From an uncultured Pelagibacteraceae bacterium (GTDB taxonomy: Bacteria; Pseudomonadota; Alphaproteobacteria; Pelagibacterales; Pelagibacteraceae), in contig CACKFP010000002.1 in assembly GCA_902599485.1 (NCBI GenBank), forward strand, positions 1 to 64,000: a DNA stretch of 64,000 nucleotides. The letters are read 5' to 3'. Positions 8,393 to 18,458 of the stretch are shown piece after piece (position 1 is the stretch's first letter; each line of letters opens with the position of its first letter). A program made the translations under genes and the position numbers. The notes under the pieces were generated by a model that had not been told where the DNA came from, did no database searches, and worked only from the letters and a program-made list of their open reading frames with translations.

Positions 8393-8974
8393 TCAAATTC
8401 CGCTTTTATTAGCTAAATTTAATTTTTCCTTGTCTTTTTTTTCTCTGATAATTCGTCTTTCAGCTTTTTCAATTGCTGCTAATAGATCTTTTTGAGAAAA
8501 TAGTCCCATAGCAACAGGATCCTTTGCATTCAAACTATTATAATTCCAATAACTTTTATTCCTTATAGAAGTTACTGAATTTTTTGTTACACCGACTAAT
8601 TTGGCAATTTGAGAATCTTTTAAAATGGAGTGGTTTTTTATTAGCCATAATGCAGAGTCAGGTTTATCTTGACGCTTCGATAACGGCACATATTTTTTAA
8701 TTTTATTTTCAGAATTTTTAACTTTAACTTCTTCATCAATAATATTTAATGCTCTATTTTCATCATCTGAGGAAAGTTTTATTTCCTCGTTAGTTAATTG
8801 TCCTGATATAATTGGATTATATCCTACAATACCTTTTGCAACCTCTCCATCTGCTATACCTTGTACTTCAACAACATGTAATTTACAAAAATCTGCAATC
8901 TGTTTAAAAGTTAAGGAAGTATTTTCTACTAGCCATACTGCCGTGGCCATTGGCATTAGTGGAGCTTTTGACAT
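8393..8974 (-). CDS. DUF1013 family, TrcR-like cell cycle regulator
   Basis: [55 protein letters not shown]. Confidence 0.85.
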   Translation of the reverse strand: MSKAPLMPMATAVWLVENTSLTFKQIADFCKLHVVEVQGIADGEVAKGIVGYNPIISGQLTNEEIKLSSDDENRALNIIDEEVKVKNSENKIKKYVPLSKRQDKPDSALWLIKNHSILKDSQIAKLVGVTKNSVTSIRNKSYWNYNSLNAKDPVAMGLFSQKDLLAAIEKAERRIIREKKDKEKLNLANKSGI

Positions 8975-9204
8975 TAATTACTTTTCTCTGATCTAAAATT
9001 TTGAAATTTTTTGTTGAACTTACTAATTCTACCTTTATCTAATATCTTTTGTTTTCCACCTGTCCAGGCAGAATGAGATTTTGGGTCAATCTCAAGTTTT
9101 AAAATTTCGTTTTCAGATCCCCATGTTGACCTTGTTTCAAACTGCGAACCATCTGTCATTTCAACTTTAATTTTATGATATTTTGGATGTATATTTTTTT
9201 TCAT
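8974..9204 (-). CDS. rpmE: 50S ribosomal protein L31 (cysteine-less form)
   Basis: [29 protein letters not shown]...[12 protein letters not shown]. Confidence 0.93.
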   Translation of the reverse strand: MKKNIHPKYHKIKVEMTDGSQFETRSTWGSENEILKLEIDPKSHSAWTGGKQKILDKGRISKFNKKFQNFRSEKSN

Positions 9205-9239
9205 GGGCTGCCTTATAACAAAGATTATTTTAAAAACAA

Positions 9240-9986
9240 TTAAAAGTTAGTTAATTTTTTTAACATTTTTTCGTAAATATTCGGATTTGCAGCTTTTATA
9301 TCAATTTTATTGAATTTGAATTTGCTAATATCATTTATCTTTCCCCCAGCTTCTTCAATAATTATTTTTCCTGCAGCAATATCCCATAAGTTGATTTTGT
9401 TGTGAAAAAATCCGTCAAGTCTTCCACACCCAACGTATGCTAAATCTAATGCGGCACACCCTGAGTTTCTTAAATTAAGTTTTGGGTAAATTGATTTTAT
9501 GCCATCATTATTTGTTCCAAATAGACACTCCTCTAAGTTAATTTTGTTTGAAACTCTAATTCTACTATTGTTTAAAAATGCCCCACTATTTTTTTCTGCA
9601 TAAAAAATTTCATTTTTAATTGGGTCAAAAATAACACCAATGATAATTTCATCTTCTTGTTTTAAGGCAACAGAAATTGCAAAATGAGGTATTCCATGTA
9701 GAAAGTTGGTAGTTCCATCAATTGGATCAATTATCCAAAAAAAATCTTTATTATTATTAATAATTTTACCAGTCTCTTCAGTTAAAAATGAGTAGTTTTT
9801 TTTTGTCTTTGACAATTCTTCAATAAGAATTCTATCAACTCTTTTATCAGTTTTAGTTACAAAATCTTTAGGTCCTTTTTTTGAAACTTGCAAATTTTCA
9901 ACTTCGCCAAAATCTCTAATAATAACTTTAGATACTTTTTCACAAGCCTTTATTATTAAATTGAGATTTGGAGATATTGAAATCAT
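9240..9986 (-). CDS. suhB: Inositol monophosphatase family protein
   Basis: [48 protein letters not shown]. Confidence 0.88.
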   Translation of the reverse strand: MISISPNLNLIIKACEKVSKVIIRDFGEVENLQVSKKGPKDFVTKTDKRVDRILIEELSKTKKNYSFLTEETGKIINNNKDFFWIIDPIDGTTNFLHGIPHFAISVALKQEDEIIIGVIFDPIKNEIFYAEKNSGAFLNNSRIRVSNKINLEECLFGTNNDGIKSIYPKLNLRNSGCAALDLAYVGCGRLDGFFHNKINLWDIAAGKIIIEEAGGKINDISKFKFNKIDIKAANPNIYEKMLKKLTNF

Positions 9987-10547
9987 TTAAATTTTTTTCA
10001 CATATTCCAATGTTCGAGTATCAATAATCACAGTATCTCCACTTTCTATAAAAGGAGGAACTTGAATATTTAATCCATTTTTTAGCATCGCAGGTTTATA
10101 AGAAGATGAAACTGTTTGACCTTTTAGTGCTACATCGGTCGTCTCGACTTTACAAGTTAATTGATTTGGAAGTGAAATACTTAAAGGATTTTCATTGTGA
10201 AAGTTAATAGTAACTTCTAAATTTTCAGTAAGCAATTTTCCTTTGTAACCCAATATTTCTTTGCTTAAATTAATTTGCTCAAATGAATTAGGATTCATAA
10301 AAAAAAAATCGTTTTCGTCACTGTACATAAAATTATATTTTACTTCTTCTAATGAGGCTTTTTCTACTGTTTCACTCGATCTAAATCTTTCGTTAAGCTT
10401 CGTATTTTTGATCAAGCTTTTCATTTCAACCTGTGCAAATGCTCCACCTTTTCCAGGTTTAACATGATTAGTTTTTAACACTTCCCATAGATCGTTCTTA
10501 TATTCCAATATCATACCAACTCTTATTTCTGTTGCATTAATTTTCAT
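9987..10547 (-). CDS. efp: Elongation factor P
   Basis: MKINATEIRVGMILEYKNDLWEVLKTNHVKPGKGGAFAQVEMKSL. Confidence 0.95.
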   Translation of the reverse strand: MKINATEIRVGMILEYKNDLWEVLKTNHVKPGKGGAFAQVEMKSLIKNTKLNERFRSSETVEKASLEEVKYNFMYSDENDFFFMNPNSFEQINLSKEILGYKGKLLTENLEVTINFHNENPLSISLPNQLTCKVETTDVALKGQTVSSSYKPAMLKNGLNIQVPPFIESGDTVIIDTRTLEYVKKI

Positions 10548-11161
10548 ATTAAATTTTTAATCGCTTGTAGTGGTTTAAACTTTTTATTATTCCAAACGTA
10601 ACTTGAGATAGCCAAAAAATCTGCTTTATTCAATAGCAGTTTTTTATAATTTTTCTCATTAACTCCTCCAATAGCTACAACAGGCAGATTTAATGACTTT
10701 TTAATTTTATTTAAAGTTTTTAGACTTGCTTTATGTGTTACTTTTTTGGTTTTAGTTTTGTAGAAAGCCCCCAAGGCTATATAATTAGCACCATTTACAT
10801 AAGCTTTTTTGGCTAGACTAATCGAATTATGACAAGTAACCCCAATTATTTTATTTTTTAAAATTTTTCTTGCATCAATAATATTTGTATCTTTTTGTCC
10901 TAAATGGCAACCATGCGCATTAACTTTTAAAGTAAGATAAGGATTGTCATTAATAATTAATTTTACTTTATTTTTTATACATATTTTTAATATTTTTTTT
11001 GCAATTATAATTTTATTTTTTATACTTTCTCGTTTAAGTCTTAACTGAAAAAATTTTATCTTTTTTGAACTTAAAACTAAATTTAAGCTATTATAGAAAG
11101 ACTTACTTCTAATTTTATTTGGTGATATTAAATAAATAAATTTTTTGTTATAAATTTTCAA
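10544..11161 (-). CDS. thiE: Thiamine-phosphate synthase (start placed at TTG 11161; the ORF-track start is 11218)
   Basis: FIYLISPNK, QLRLKRE, LIINDNPYLTLKVNAHGCHLGQKD, VVAIGGVN; the ATG at 11218 would lie 71 nt inside fba. Confidence 0.8.
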   Translation of the reverse strand: MKIYNKKFIYLISPNKIRSKSFYNSLNLVLSSKKIKFFQLRLKRESIKNKIIIAKKILKICIKNKVKLIINDNPYLTLKVNAHGCHLGQKDTNIIDARKILKNKIIGVTCHNSISLAKKAYVNGANYIALGAFYKTKTKKVTHKASLKTLNKIKKSLNLPVVAIGGVNEKNYKKLLLNKADFLAISSYVWNNKKFKPLQAIKNLI

Positions 11162-12158
11162 GATTTTCTGACCATTCTCCTTGTGCAGCCAAAGTACACA
11201 TTCTAGCTCTATGATCAAATACTTCCTGTGTTCCTCTTACATTATTTATGTCTTTAGACCAAAATTTTAGTGCACTTTGTTGTAAGGCTCTACCATAAGA
11301 ATAAGTCATTATAAAATCTGTGTTATTTTTGACATTTATTTGGTTAAGATTTGCTGTTGCTTCTATTTCACTTTGACCCCCTGAAAGAAAAGCTATACCA
11401 GGAACAGATGTGGGCACGTTATTTTTCAAACAATCTAAAGTAAGCTCTGCTATCTCCTCGTTAGAGATTTTTTCATTAGAATTTTCTCCAGGTAAAATCA
11501 TATTTGGTTTTAATATTGTACCTTTTAAATCAACATTGTTTAATTCTAACTCTTCATAGCATTTTTTAATTACCTCGGACGTTTTATCCAGACAATCTTT
11601 TGCAGAATGGTTACCATTCATTAAAACCTCCGGCTCTATTATAGGTACCATCCCAGCTTCTTGAACTAATGCAGCGTATCTAGCTAAGGCATGAGCATTT
11701 GCTGAAATTGATAGATTACTTGGATATTTGTCAGATATTGAGTATACACCTCTCCATTTTGTAAATCTTGCTCCAAGTTTATAATAATCTTTTAGTCTTT
11801 CTCTCAAACCATCTAAACCTTCAGTAACTTTTTCTTCTATAGACCCAGCTAATATTTTAGCTCCAGTATCAACTTTAATTCCAGTTAATGATCCACTTGA
11901 ATGTATTAGTTCAGGTATAGTTTTTCCATTGGAAGTTTTTTGTCTAATAGTTTCGTCATAAAGTATTACTCCCCCTATACAGTCTTTCATTGATGAAGAC
12001 GAAAAAAGAGTTTGTCTGAAAAGAAGTCTATTATTTTCATCCGAAACTACATTTACCGAATCTAATCTTTTTGTCATAGTTGCCGTGCTTTCATCAGCGG
12101 CAAGAATACCTTTACCTTTTGATAATATTTGTAAAGCAATTTCGTGTAGTTCAGACAT
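11148..12158 (-). CDS. fba: Fructose-bisphosphate aldolase class I
   Basis: GKGILAADESTATMTKRL, GVYSI, PIIEPEVLMNG, LKPNMILPG, AFLSGGQSE. Confidence 0.94.
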   Translation of the reverse strand: MSELHEIALQILSKGKGILAADESTATMTKRLDSVNVVSDENNRLLFRQTLFSSSSMKDCIGGVILYDETIRQKTSNGKTIPELIHSSGSLTGIKVDTGAKILAGSIEEKVTEGLDGLRERLKDYYKLGARFTKWRGVYSISDKYPSNLSISANAHALARYAALVQEAGMVPIIEPEVLMNGNHSAKDCLDKTSEVIKKCYEELELNNVDLKGTILKPNMILPGENSNEKISNEEIAELTLDCLKNNVPTSVPGIAFLSGGQSEIEATANLNQINVKNNTDFIMTYSYGRALQQSALKFWSKDINNVRGTQEVFDHRARMCTLAAQGEWSENLENL

Positions 12159-13331
12159 CTAATTTAATGCTTTTATACCAGGGAGAACTTTGCCTTCAAG
12201 AAATTCTAAAAAAGCTCCACCTGCAGTTGAAACAAAATTGAATTTATTGTTTATATTAAGTGAATTAATTACTGCTACTGTATCTCCTCCACCAACAACT
12301 GAAAATATTTTGTCCCCTCTGTTAGCTATATATTTTGCTATCTCTGAACTCCCAAATAAAAAATTCTCATTTTCAAAGTAACCTAATGGTCCGTTCCATA
12401 ATATTGTAGAGGAATCGTCAATAATTCTTTTTATTTCAACTAATGTTTTTGATCCTACATCAAGTATCATATCATCGTCCTCAATGTCTTTGAAATCTTT
12501 TTCAAAGGATTTATCGTTCAATTTTTTTCCAATTTTAACATCTTTTGGAAAATATATTTTACATTTATTTTTTTCAGCATATGTGAATATTTCTTTAATT
12601 ATGTAATCAATATTTTTTTCATATACAGAGTTACCAATTTTCAAACCTTTGTATTTCAGTATATTATTCGCCATAGCACCAACTATTATAATACTATTAA
12701 ATTTTGGTATTAAATTTTTTATTATATTTATTTTTGAAGATATTTTAGATCCACCAATTATACATGTTATAGGCTTTTTAATTTCAGAAGTTATCTTATT
12801 AAGAGCATTTACCTCCGCATTGATTTGAATTCCGCCATACGATGGAATATACTTTGTTATTTTTGATACAGAAGCATGATCTCTATGTGAACATGAAAAT
12901 GCATCATTAACATATATTTCACCTAAGCTTGCTAATTTCTTTGAAAATTTATCATCATTGGCTTCTTCTTCAGGATAAAATCTAATATTTTCAAGTAGTA
13001 CCAAATCATCATTTGAATTCTTAAAAATGTCCTCTTTATTTAAATTAAAAATGTTATCTTTAAGTAATGATATTTCTTTTTTAAGCTTACCTTTTATATA
13101 CAAAGAAACCAAATCTAGAGAAAGTTCCTTAACTATTTTACCTTTTGGTCTTCCAACATGAGATATTATTATAATCCTAGCTTTTTTTTTTAGTAAAAAT
13201 TCTAGTGTAGGTATAACCTTATCAATCCGGTTAGTATCTGTTATCTTTCCATTTTTGATTGGAACATTTAAATCAAGTCTAAGAATTACACTTTTATTTT
13301 CAATGCTTTCTATATTTTCAATGGATTTCAT
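12159..13331 (-). CDS. pgk: Phosphoglycerate kinase
   Basis: LRLDLNVPIKNGKI, ISHVGRPKG, LLENIRFYPEEEAND, WNGPLGYFE, GGGDTVAVI. Confidence 0.95.
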   Translation of the reverse strand: MKSIENIESIENKSVILRLDLNVPIKNGKITDTNRIDKVIPTLEFLLKKKARIIIISHVGRPKGKIVKELSLDLVSLYIKGKLKKEISLLKDNIFNLNKEDIFKNSNDDLVLLENIRFYPEEEANDDKFSKKLASLGEIYVNDAFSCSHRDHASVSKITKYIPSYGGIQINAEVNALNKITSEIKKPITCIIGGSKISSKINIIKNLIPKFNSIIIVGAMANNILKYKGLKIGNSVYEKNIDYIIKEIFTYAEKNKCKIYFPKDVKIGKKLNDKSFEKDFKDIEDDDMILDVGSKTLVEIKRIIDDSSTILWNGPLGYFENENFLFGSSEIAKYIANRGDKIFSVVGGGDTVAVINSLNINNKFNFVSTAGGAFLEFLEGKVLPGIKALN

Positions 13332-14338
13332 TATTTGATCTTGCTTACATAATTAGCAATATCGCACATTCTATTCGAGAAACCCCATTCATTATCATAC
13401 CAAGCTGAAATTTTTCCCATTTTATTTCCTACAACATTAGTAAGTGATGAGTCTATGATTGCAGATGAACTATTGTGATTAAAATCAACTGAGACTAGCT
13501 TCTCATCTGTAACATTTAGAATATTTTTAAGTTTCGTTCTAGATGCTGAAAACAAAGAGTTATTTAATTCTTTTACGGTAATATTTTTTTTTACATTAAA
13601 TATAAATTCTATTAATGAAACATTTGGTGTTGGCACTCTCATTGCTACACCTTCTAGCTTACCTTTTAATGAGGGTATAATTTCACCAATAGCTTTTGAT
13701 GCACCAGTGGATGTGGGAACAATTGATTGACTTGCAGATCTCGCCCTTCTTGGATCTTTGTGAGAATTATCTAATATTCTTTGATCGCTTGTAAACGCAT
13801 GTATGGTCGTCATAAATCCGTTAAGAATTATAAAATTTTTATTAATTACGTCTGCTACGGGAGCTAAACAGTTTGTTGTGCAAGAAGCTGCTGAAATAAT
13901 TCTATCACTCTTGTTGATCTTTTTATGATTTACGCCAAAAACTATAGTTTTATCTGCCATTTTACATGGAGCCGATACAATAACTTTTTTTACCCCATTT
14001 TCTATATGTGGTAGTAATTGATCTTTAGAATTAAACTTACCTGTGCACTCAAAAACATAATCTACACCATATTTTTTCCACTTTATGTCATTAATCATAG
14101 AGTGTTGCGTGTAAGATATTTTTTCTTTATTTATTTTTATGTAATTTCCTCCAGATTTTACTAGAGAACTAAAATTACCATGTATTGAATCATATTTTAA
14201 TAAATTTGCACAAATTTCAGAGCTCGATCTATTATTAATATGTTTGATAATTATTTTACCTTTGTAATTTTCATAAATTGACCTCACAATCATTCTGCCA
14301 ATTCTACCCATACCGTTAATGCCAACTTTTATTGTCAT
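13331..14338 (-). CDS. gap: Glyceraldehyde-3-phosphate dehydrogenase
   Basis: VGINGMGRIGRMIVRS, SAASCTTNCLAPVADVI, WYDNEWGFSNRM. Confidence 0.95.
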   Translation of the reverse strand: MTIKVGINGMGRIGRMIVRSIYENYKGKIIIKHINNRSSSEICANLLKYDSIHGNFSSLVKSGGNYIKINKEKISYTQHSMINDIKWKKYGVDYVFECTGKFNSKDQLLPHIENGVKKVIVSAPCKMADKTIVFGVNHKKINKSDRIISAASCTTNCLAPVADVINKNFIILNGFMTTIHAFTSDQRILDNSHKDPRRARSASQSIVPTSTGASKAIGEIIPSLKGKLEGVAMRVPTPNVSLIEFIFNVKKNITVKELNNSLFSASRTKLKNILNVTDEKLVSVDFNHNSSSAIIDSSLTNVVGNKMGKISAWYDNEWGFSNRMCDIANYVSKIK

Positions 14339-16290
14339 TTCTTTAAATAAAATTTAATTTTTTTACTAATTTTTTCACTACTTAAACCAAAATGATCATA
14401 GATTTTTTTATAAGGAGCACTTTTACCAAAGTCTTCTATTGAAAAAGACAAGCCCTTTTCAATATATTTTTCCCAAGACATTTTTGATCCTGCCTCAATT
14501 GAAAAAGTGTTTTTGCTTTCTTTTAAAATTTTATCTTTATAGCTCTTGTTTTGTTTGTCAAAAATTTCTTGGCAAGGCATTGATATTACTTTTGAATAAA
14601 TTTTTTGTTTGGCCAATTTATGACTAGTCTCAATTGCAAGATTAACCTCTGATCCTGAGGCTAAAATAGTTAAATTTATATTTTTTCCAGTCCTTATAAC
14701 TTCGTAAGCTCCCATAGAGCATTGATTTTTTTTGCTAAAACTCTTTCTTATGGGTTTTAAGTTTTGTCTAGTTAAAGCTAATATACTAGGTGTTTTGTTG
14801 CTGTTTAAAGCAATATCCCAGCATTCAATTGTTTCAGTTTGATCTGCTGGCCTTAAAACATTTAAGTTTGGAATAGATCTTAAAGCAGCAAGTTGCTCTA
14901 CTGGTTGATGCGTAGGTCCATCTTCTCCAAGTCCTATTGAGTCATGTGTCATTATATAAATTACCTTCTGTTTCATTATAGCAGATAGTCTTATTGAAGG
15001 TTTGCAATAATCTGAAAATATTAAAAAAGTACCTCCATAAGGAATAAAATTACTATGAAGAGCCAATCCATTCATAATCCCACTCATTGCGTGTTCCCTA
15101 ACACCGTAGTGAATATAATTACCACTAAAGTTACTTGAATTAATAATTTTATGTAACTTAGTTTTCGTATTGTTTGATCCCGCTAAATCAGCAGAGCCAC
15201 CAATCAAAGTATTTCTCTCTTTTAATATAGCTGATAAAAACTCTTCTGAGGATTTTCTTGTAGCTATAGTCTTAAAATTTCTTATTGCATTTTTTTTTTG
15301 TTTTATAATTGAACTCGAGAATTTATTTTTTATTATACTTTTAAATTTTTGTTTGTGTTTGCTAAAAGTTTTATTCCATATTTTTTCTTTTTTGACACCT
15401 TTTTTTCCAATTTTTCTCCAATCAGTTAAGATTCTTTGAGGTATTTTAAATGGTTTATAATCCCAATCTAATTTTTTTCTAACTAAATTAATTTCATCTA
15501 TTCCAAGAGGACTTCCATGAGAAGAGGCCTTTCCACCTTTATTTGGAGATCCAAATCCTATTTTTGTTTTACACGAAATCACAGTCGGTTTTTTTGATGT
15601 TTGCGCTTTTTTTAAAGCATTATAAATTTCTCTGTAATTGTGACCATTGATCAAAATATAATTCCATCCGTAGCTTTTAAATCTGTTTTTATAGTCATCT
15701 GAGACTGCTAAACTAGTAGGACCATCTATTGAAATAGAATTATTATCAAAAAGCATTATAAGATTATTAAGTCTAAGGTGACCGGCTAAACTCATTGCTT
15801 CATGACTTATTCCTTCCATAAGGCACCCATCACCAGCCAAGACATAGGTTTTGTGATTAATTAAATTTTTACCTAATTTTTTTTTTAAAATTTCTTCTGC
15901 AATTGCAAAACCTACAGAATTTGCAATTCCTTGACCTAGAGGACCAGTTGTTGTTTCAATACCTGAGTTTGGGTGATACTCTGGGTGTCCAGCACAAATT
16001 GAATTTAGTTGTCTAAATTTCTTGATGTCGTTAAGTGATACACTTTTATACCCAGTTAAATACAAAAGCGAGTAAAGCAACATTGATCCATGTCCAGCTG
16101 ATAAAATAAATCTATCTCTATTGAGCCAGTTTGGATTTTTTGGATTAAATTTTAGAAAATATTTAAATAAAATTGTTGCAACGTCAGCCATACCCATTGG
16201 CATACCTGGGTGACCAGAATTAGCGTTTTGAACCGCATCCATTGATAAAAAACGAATAGCATTTGATAAATTTTTTTCTATATTTTTCAA
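14335..16290 (-). CDS. tkt: Transketolase
   Basis: NAIRFLSMDAVQNANSGHPGMPMGMAD, GDGCLMEGISHEA, HDSIGLGEDGPTHQPVEQLAALR. Confidence 0.95.
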   Translation of the reverse strand: MKNIEKNLSNAIRFLSMDAVQNANSGHPGMPMGMADVATILFKYFLKFNPKNPNWLNRDRFILSAGHGSMLLYSLLYLTGYKSVSLNDIKKFRQLNSICAGHPEYHPNSGIETTTGPLGQGIANSVGFAIAEEILKKKLGKNLINHKTYVLAGDGCLMEGISHEAMSLAGHLRLNNLIMLFDNNSISIDGPTSLAVSDDYKNRFKSYGWNYILINGHNYREIYNALKKAQTSKKPTVISCKTKIGFGSPNKGGKASSHGSPLGIDEINLVRKKLDWDYKPFKIPQRILTDWRKIGKKGVKKEKIWNKTFSKHKQKFKSIIKNKFSSSIIKQKKNAIRNFKTIATRKSSEEFLSAILKERNTLIGGSADLAGSNNTKTKLHKIINSSNFSGNYIHYGVREHAMSGIMNGLALHSNFIPYGGTFLIFSDYCKPSIRLSAIMKQKVIYIMTHDSIGLGEDGPTHQPVEQLAALRSIPNLNVLRPADQTETIECWDIALNSNKTPSILALTRQNLKPIRKSFSKKNQCSMGAYEVIRTGKNINLTILASGSEVNLAIETSHKLAKQKIYSKVISMPCQEIFDKQNKSYKDKILKESKNTFSIEAGSKMSWEKYIEKGLSFSIEDFGKSAPYKKIYDHFGLSSEKISKKIKFYLKK

Positions 16291-16342
16291 AAAGTATCCT
16301 ATCTAGACTTAGGTGATTCAATTTATTAATATAGATATATAT

Positions 16343-16666
16343 ATGAAAAACATTGATGAAAAAGAAAAAAAATTAAAGGATACTTTAAAAAAATTAGGAG
16401 AGATAAACATTCAACATAATGAAGAATTAGATAAAGTTGCAATTTTAAAAGATCAAAAAAATCAATTAGAAATTGAAAAAAAACAGATAACCACATCTCT
16501 GCAAAGCTTAGAAGAGGAAAACCTTAAACTTAGAAATCAAATAAATGAATTAAAAAAGGATTACGAAACTTCAAAAAGAAGAGAAAATCAATTTAATGAA
16601 AAAATTGATGAATTAAATCAAGAAACGGATAATTTATTGGAAGAAATAGATAAATGGCAAATGTAA
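16343..16666 (+). CDS. Coiled-coil protein (DUF4164-like), upstream of zapA
   Basis: Long charged coiled-coil sequence; M at 16343 is a likelier start than 16313; position next to zapA. Confidence 0.55.
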   Translation: MKNIDEKEKKLKDTLKKLGEINIQHNEELDKVAILKDQKNQLEIEKKQITTSLQSLEEENLKLRNQINELKKDYETSKRRENQFNEKIDELNQETDNLLEEIDKWQM

Positions 16667-17100
16667 ATATAAAATTTAATGGTAAAGAATATTTATTATC
16701 TTGTGAAGATGGTCAAGAGGAACATTTGGAAGAATTATCCTTGAGTTTAAATAAAAAATTTAATGATCTAAAATTTGATCTCGGAAATATTGGAGAGAAT
16801 AAATTATTACTAATATCTTCTATAAAAGTCATGGATGAGTATTTTGAAACCAAAAAAAAAGTAGATGCGCAAAAAAAAGAGCTTGAAGAATTAAAAGGTA
16901 AATTTAAAGAATTAAAATCTTTAGTTTATCAGTACAAAGATAACAAAGAAAATGAAATTAAAAATTTAAGCTCAACACAAGAAGAACTTGAGAATGATAT
17001 TGAAAACTACAAAATAAGTTATGAAAATTTAATAGACAAAGTAACTTTAGAAATAGAGGATTTTGTTAAAAAAAATAGCACAAATACTTCTGTTTCATAA
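16654..17100 (+). CDS. zapA: Cell division protein ZapA
   Basis: MANVNIKFNGKEYLLSCEDGQEEHLEELSLSLNKKF... ZapA N-terminal domain. Confidence 0.85.
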   Translation: MANVNIKFNGKEYLLSCEDGQEEHLEELSLSLNKKFNDLKFDLGNIGENKLLLISSIKVMDEYFETKKKVDAQKKELEELKGKFKELKSLVYQYKDNKENEIKNLSSTQEELENDIENYKISYENLIDKVTLEIEDFVKKNSTNTSVS

Positions 17101-17107
17101 AATACCA

Positions 17108-17647
17108 GTGTCAAAATTTAAATTAAGAAAAAAAATTATTAACTTAAGAAAAAAAAAATATTTTGAAATCAAAATAGGCAATAATATTATAAATAGTTTT
17201 CATAATAAAATTAATCTAACAAAAAATAAAATTATTGGAGGTTATTTTCCAATAAATTTCGAATTTGATTGTTTGCAAATACTAAAAAAATTTTATTCTA
17301 ACGGTTATAGTATTTCGTTGCCAATTATAAAAAGAAATCATCAAATGGATTTTTATAAATGGAGTCCAAATGATCCTTTAACAATGAGCTCATTAGGAAT
17401 TCCTCAGCCAATAAAATTGAAAAAAGTATACCCAGATATAATATTTGTACCAATAGTTGCTTTTGATAAATTCAGGAACAGAATTGGCTATGGCGGCGGA
17501 TTTTATGATAGATATTTAGAAAAAATTTCTCAAATTAAAAAATGTACAACAATTGGACTGGCTTTTTCACATCAAAAAGTTAATAAAATTAATGTTGAAA
17601 ATTTTGACAGAAAATTAGATTTAATTTTGACAGAAAAATTAATGTAA
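17108..17647 (+). CDS. 5-formyltetrahydrofolate cyclo-ligase (GTG start suggested)
   Basis: GGYFPINFEFD, LGIPQP, DIIFVPIVAFDKFRNRIGYGGGFYDRYL; the track start 17063 overlaps zapA. Confidence 0.88.
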   Translation: MSKFKLRKKIINLRKKKYFEIKIGNNIINSFHNKINLTKNKIIGGYFPINFEFDCLQILKKFYSNGYSISLPIIKRNHQMDFYKWSPNDPLTMSSLGIPQPIKLKKVYPDIIFVPIVAFDKFRNRIGYGGGFYDRYLEKISQIKKCTTIGLAFSHQKVNKINVENFDRKLDLILTEKLM

Positions 17648-17649
17648 AA

Positions 17650-18456
17650 ATGAAGATTTTATTTTTAGGTGATATAGTTGGAGACACAGGATTTAAATCA
17701 GTAAAAAAAAACTTGCCAAATATAGTCTCAAAAAAAGGTATAGATTTTGTTTGTGTAAACGGTGAAAATGCAGCCAGTGAAGGTGTGGGTCTAACTGAAA
17801 ATATTGCTAATGAACTTTTTAATGTAGGTGTAGATGTAATTACAACAGGCAATCATGTTTGGGATCAAAAAGAAATTTATGAATACATAAAAACTGAAAA
17901 AAAATTATTAAGACCAATAAATATGAGTGGAAATTTACCTGGTAAAGGTTTTTCCATATACAATTCAAAAAAAAATCTAAAAGTTGGGGTACTAAATCTT
18001 ATGGGTAACGTTTTTATGAAAAAGTGTGATGATGTTTTTAAAATTGCTACTGAATTTATTACAGAAAAAAAAAAATCAAAAGATTATGATTTTTTAATAG
18101 TGGATTTTCATGGAGAAATAACTAGTGAAAAAATGGCTATAGGTAATTTATTTGATGGATATGCAACTTTAGTTGTAGGTACCCATACGCACGTGCCAAC
18201 AAATGATGCAAGAGTCCTAAAAAATGGAACTAGCTATATTACTGATGCTGGAATGTGTGGGGACTATGACTCGGTAATTGGTATGAATGCACAAAATTCA
18301 ATTAACAGATTTCTTAAAAAAGAAGCTGTAAAACATTTTCCTGCCAATGGAGAAGCATCTCTGAGTGGGGTGGTAGTAGATTGCGATGTAACAAATGGAC
18401 TAGCAAAAAATATAGAAAGTTTCATTTTTGGTGGGAGTTTAAATAACGTAAATTAA
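17650..18456 (+). CDS. TIGR00282/YmdB-like metallophosphoesterase
   Basis: MKILFLGDIVGDTG, VNGENAASEGVGLTE, TTGNHVWDQKEI, VVGTHTHVPTNDARVL, TDAGMCGDYDSVIGM. Confidence 0.9.
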   Translation: MKILFLGDIVGDTGFKSVKKNLPNIVSKKGIDFVCVNGENAASEGVGLTENIANELFNVGVDVITTGNHVWDQKEIYEYIKTEKKLLRPINMSGNLPGKGFSIYNSKKNLKVGVLNLMGNVFMKKCDDVFKIATEFITEKKKSKDYDFLIVDFHGEITSEKMAIGNLFDGYATLVVGTHTHVPTNDARVLKNGTSYITDAGMCGDYDSVIGMNAQNSINRFLKKEAVKHFPANGEASLSGVVVDCDVTNGLAKNIESFIFGGSLNNVN

Positions 18457-18458
18457 TT

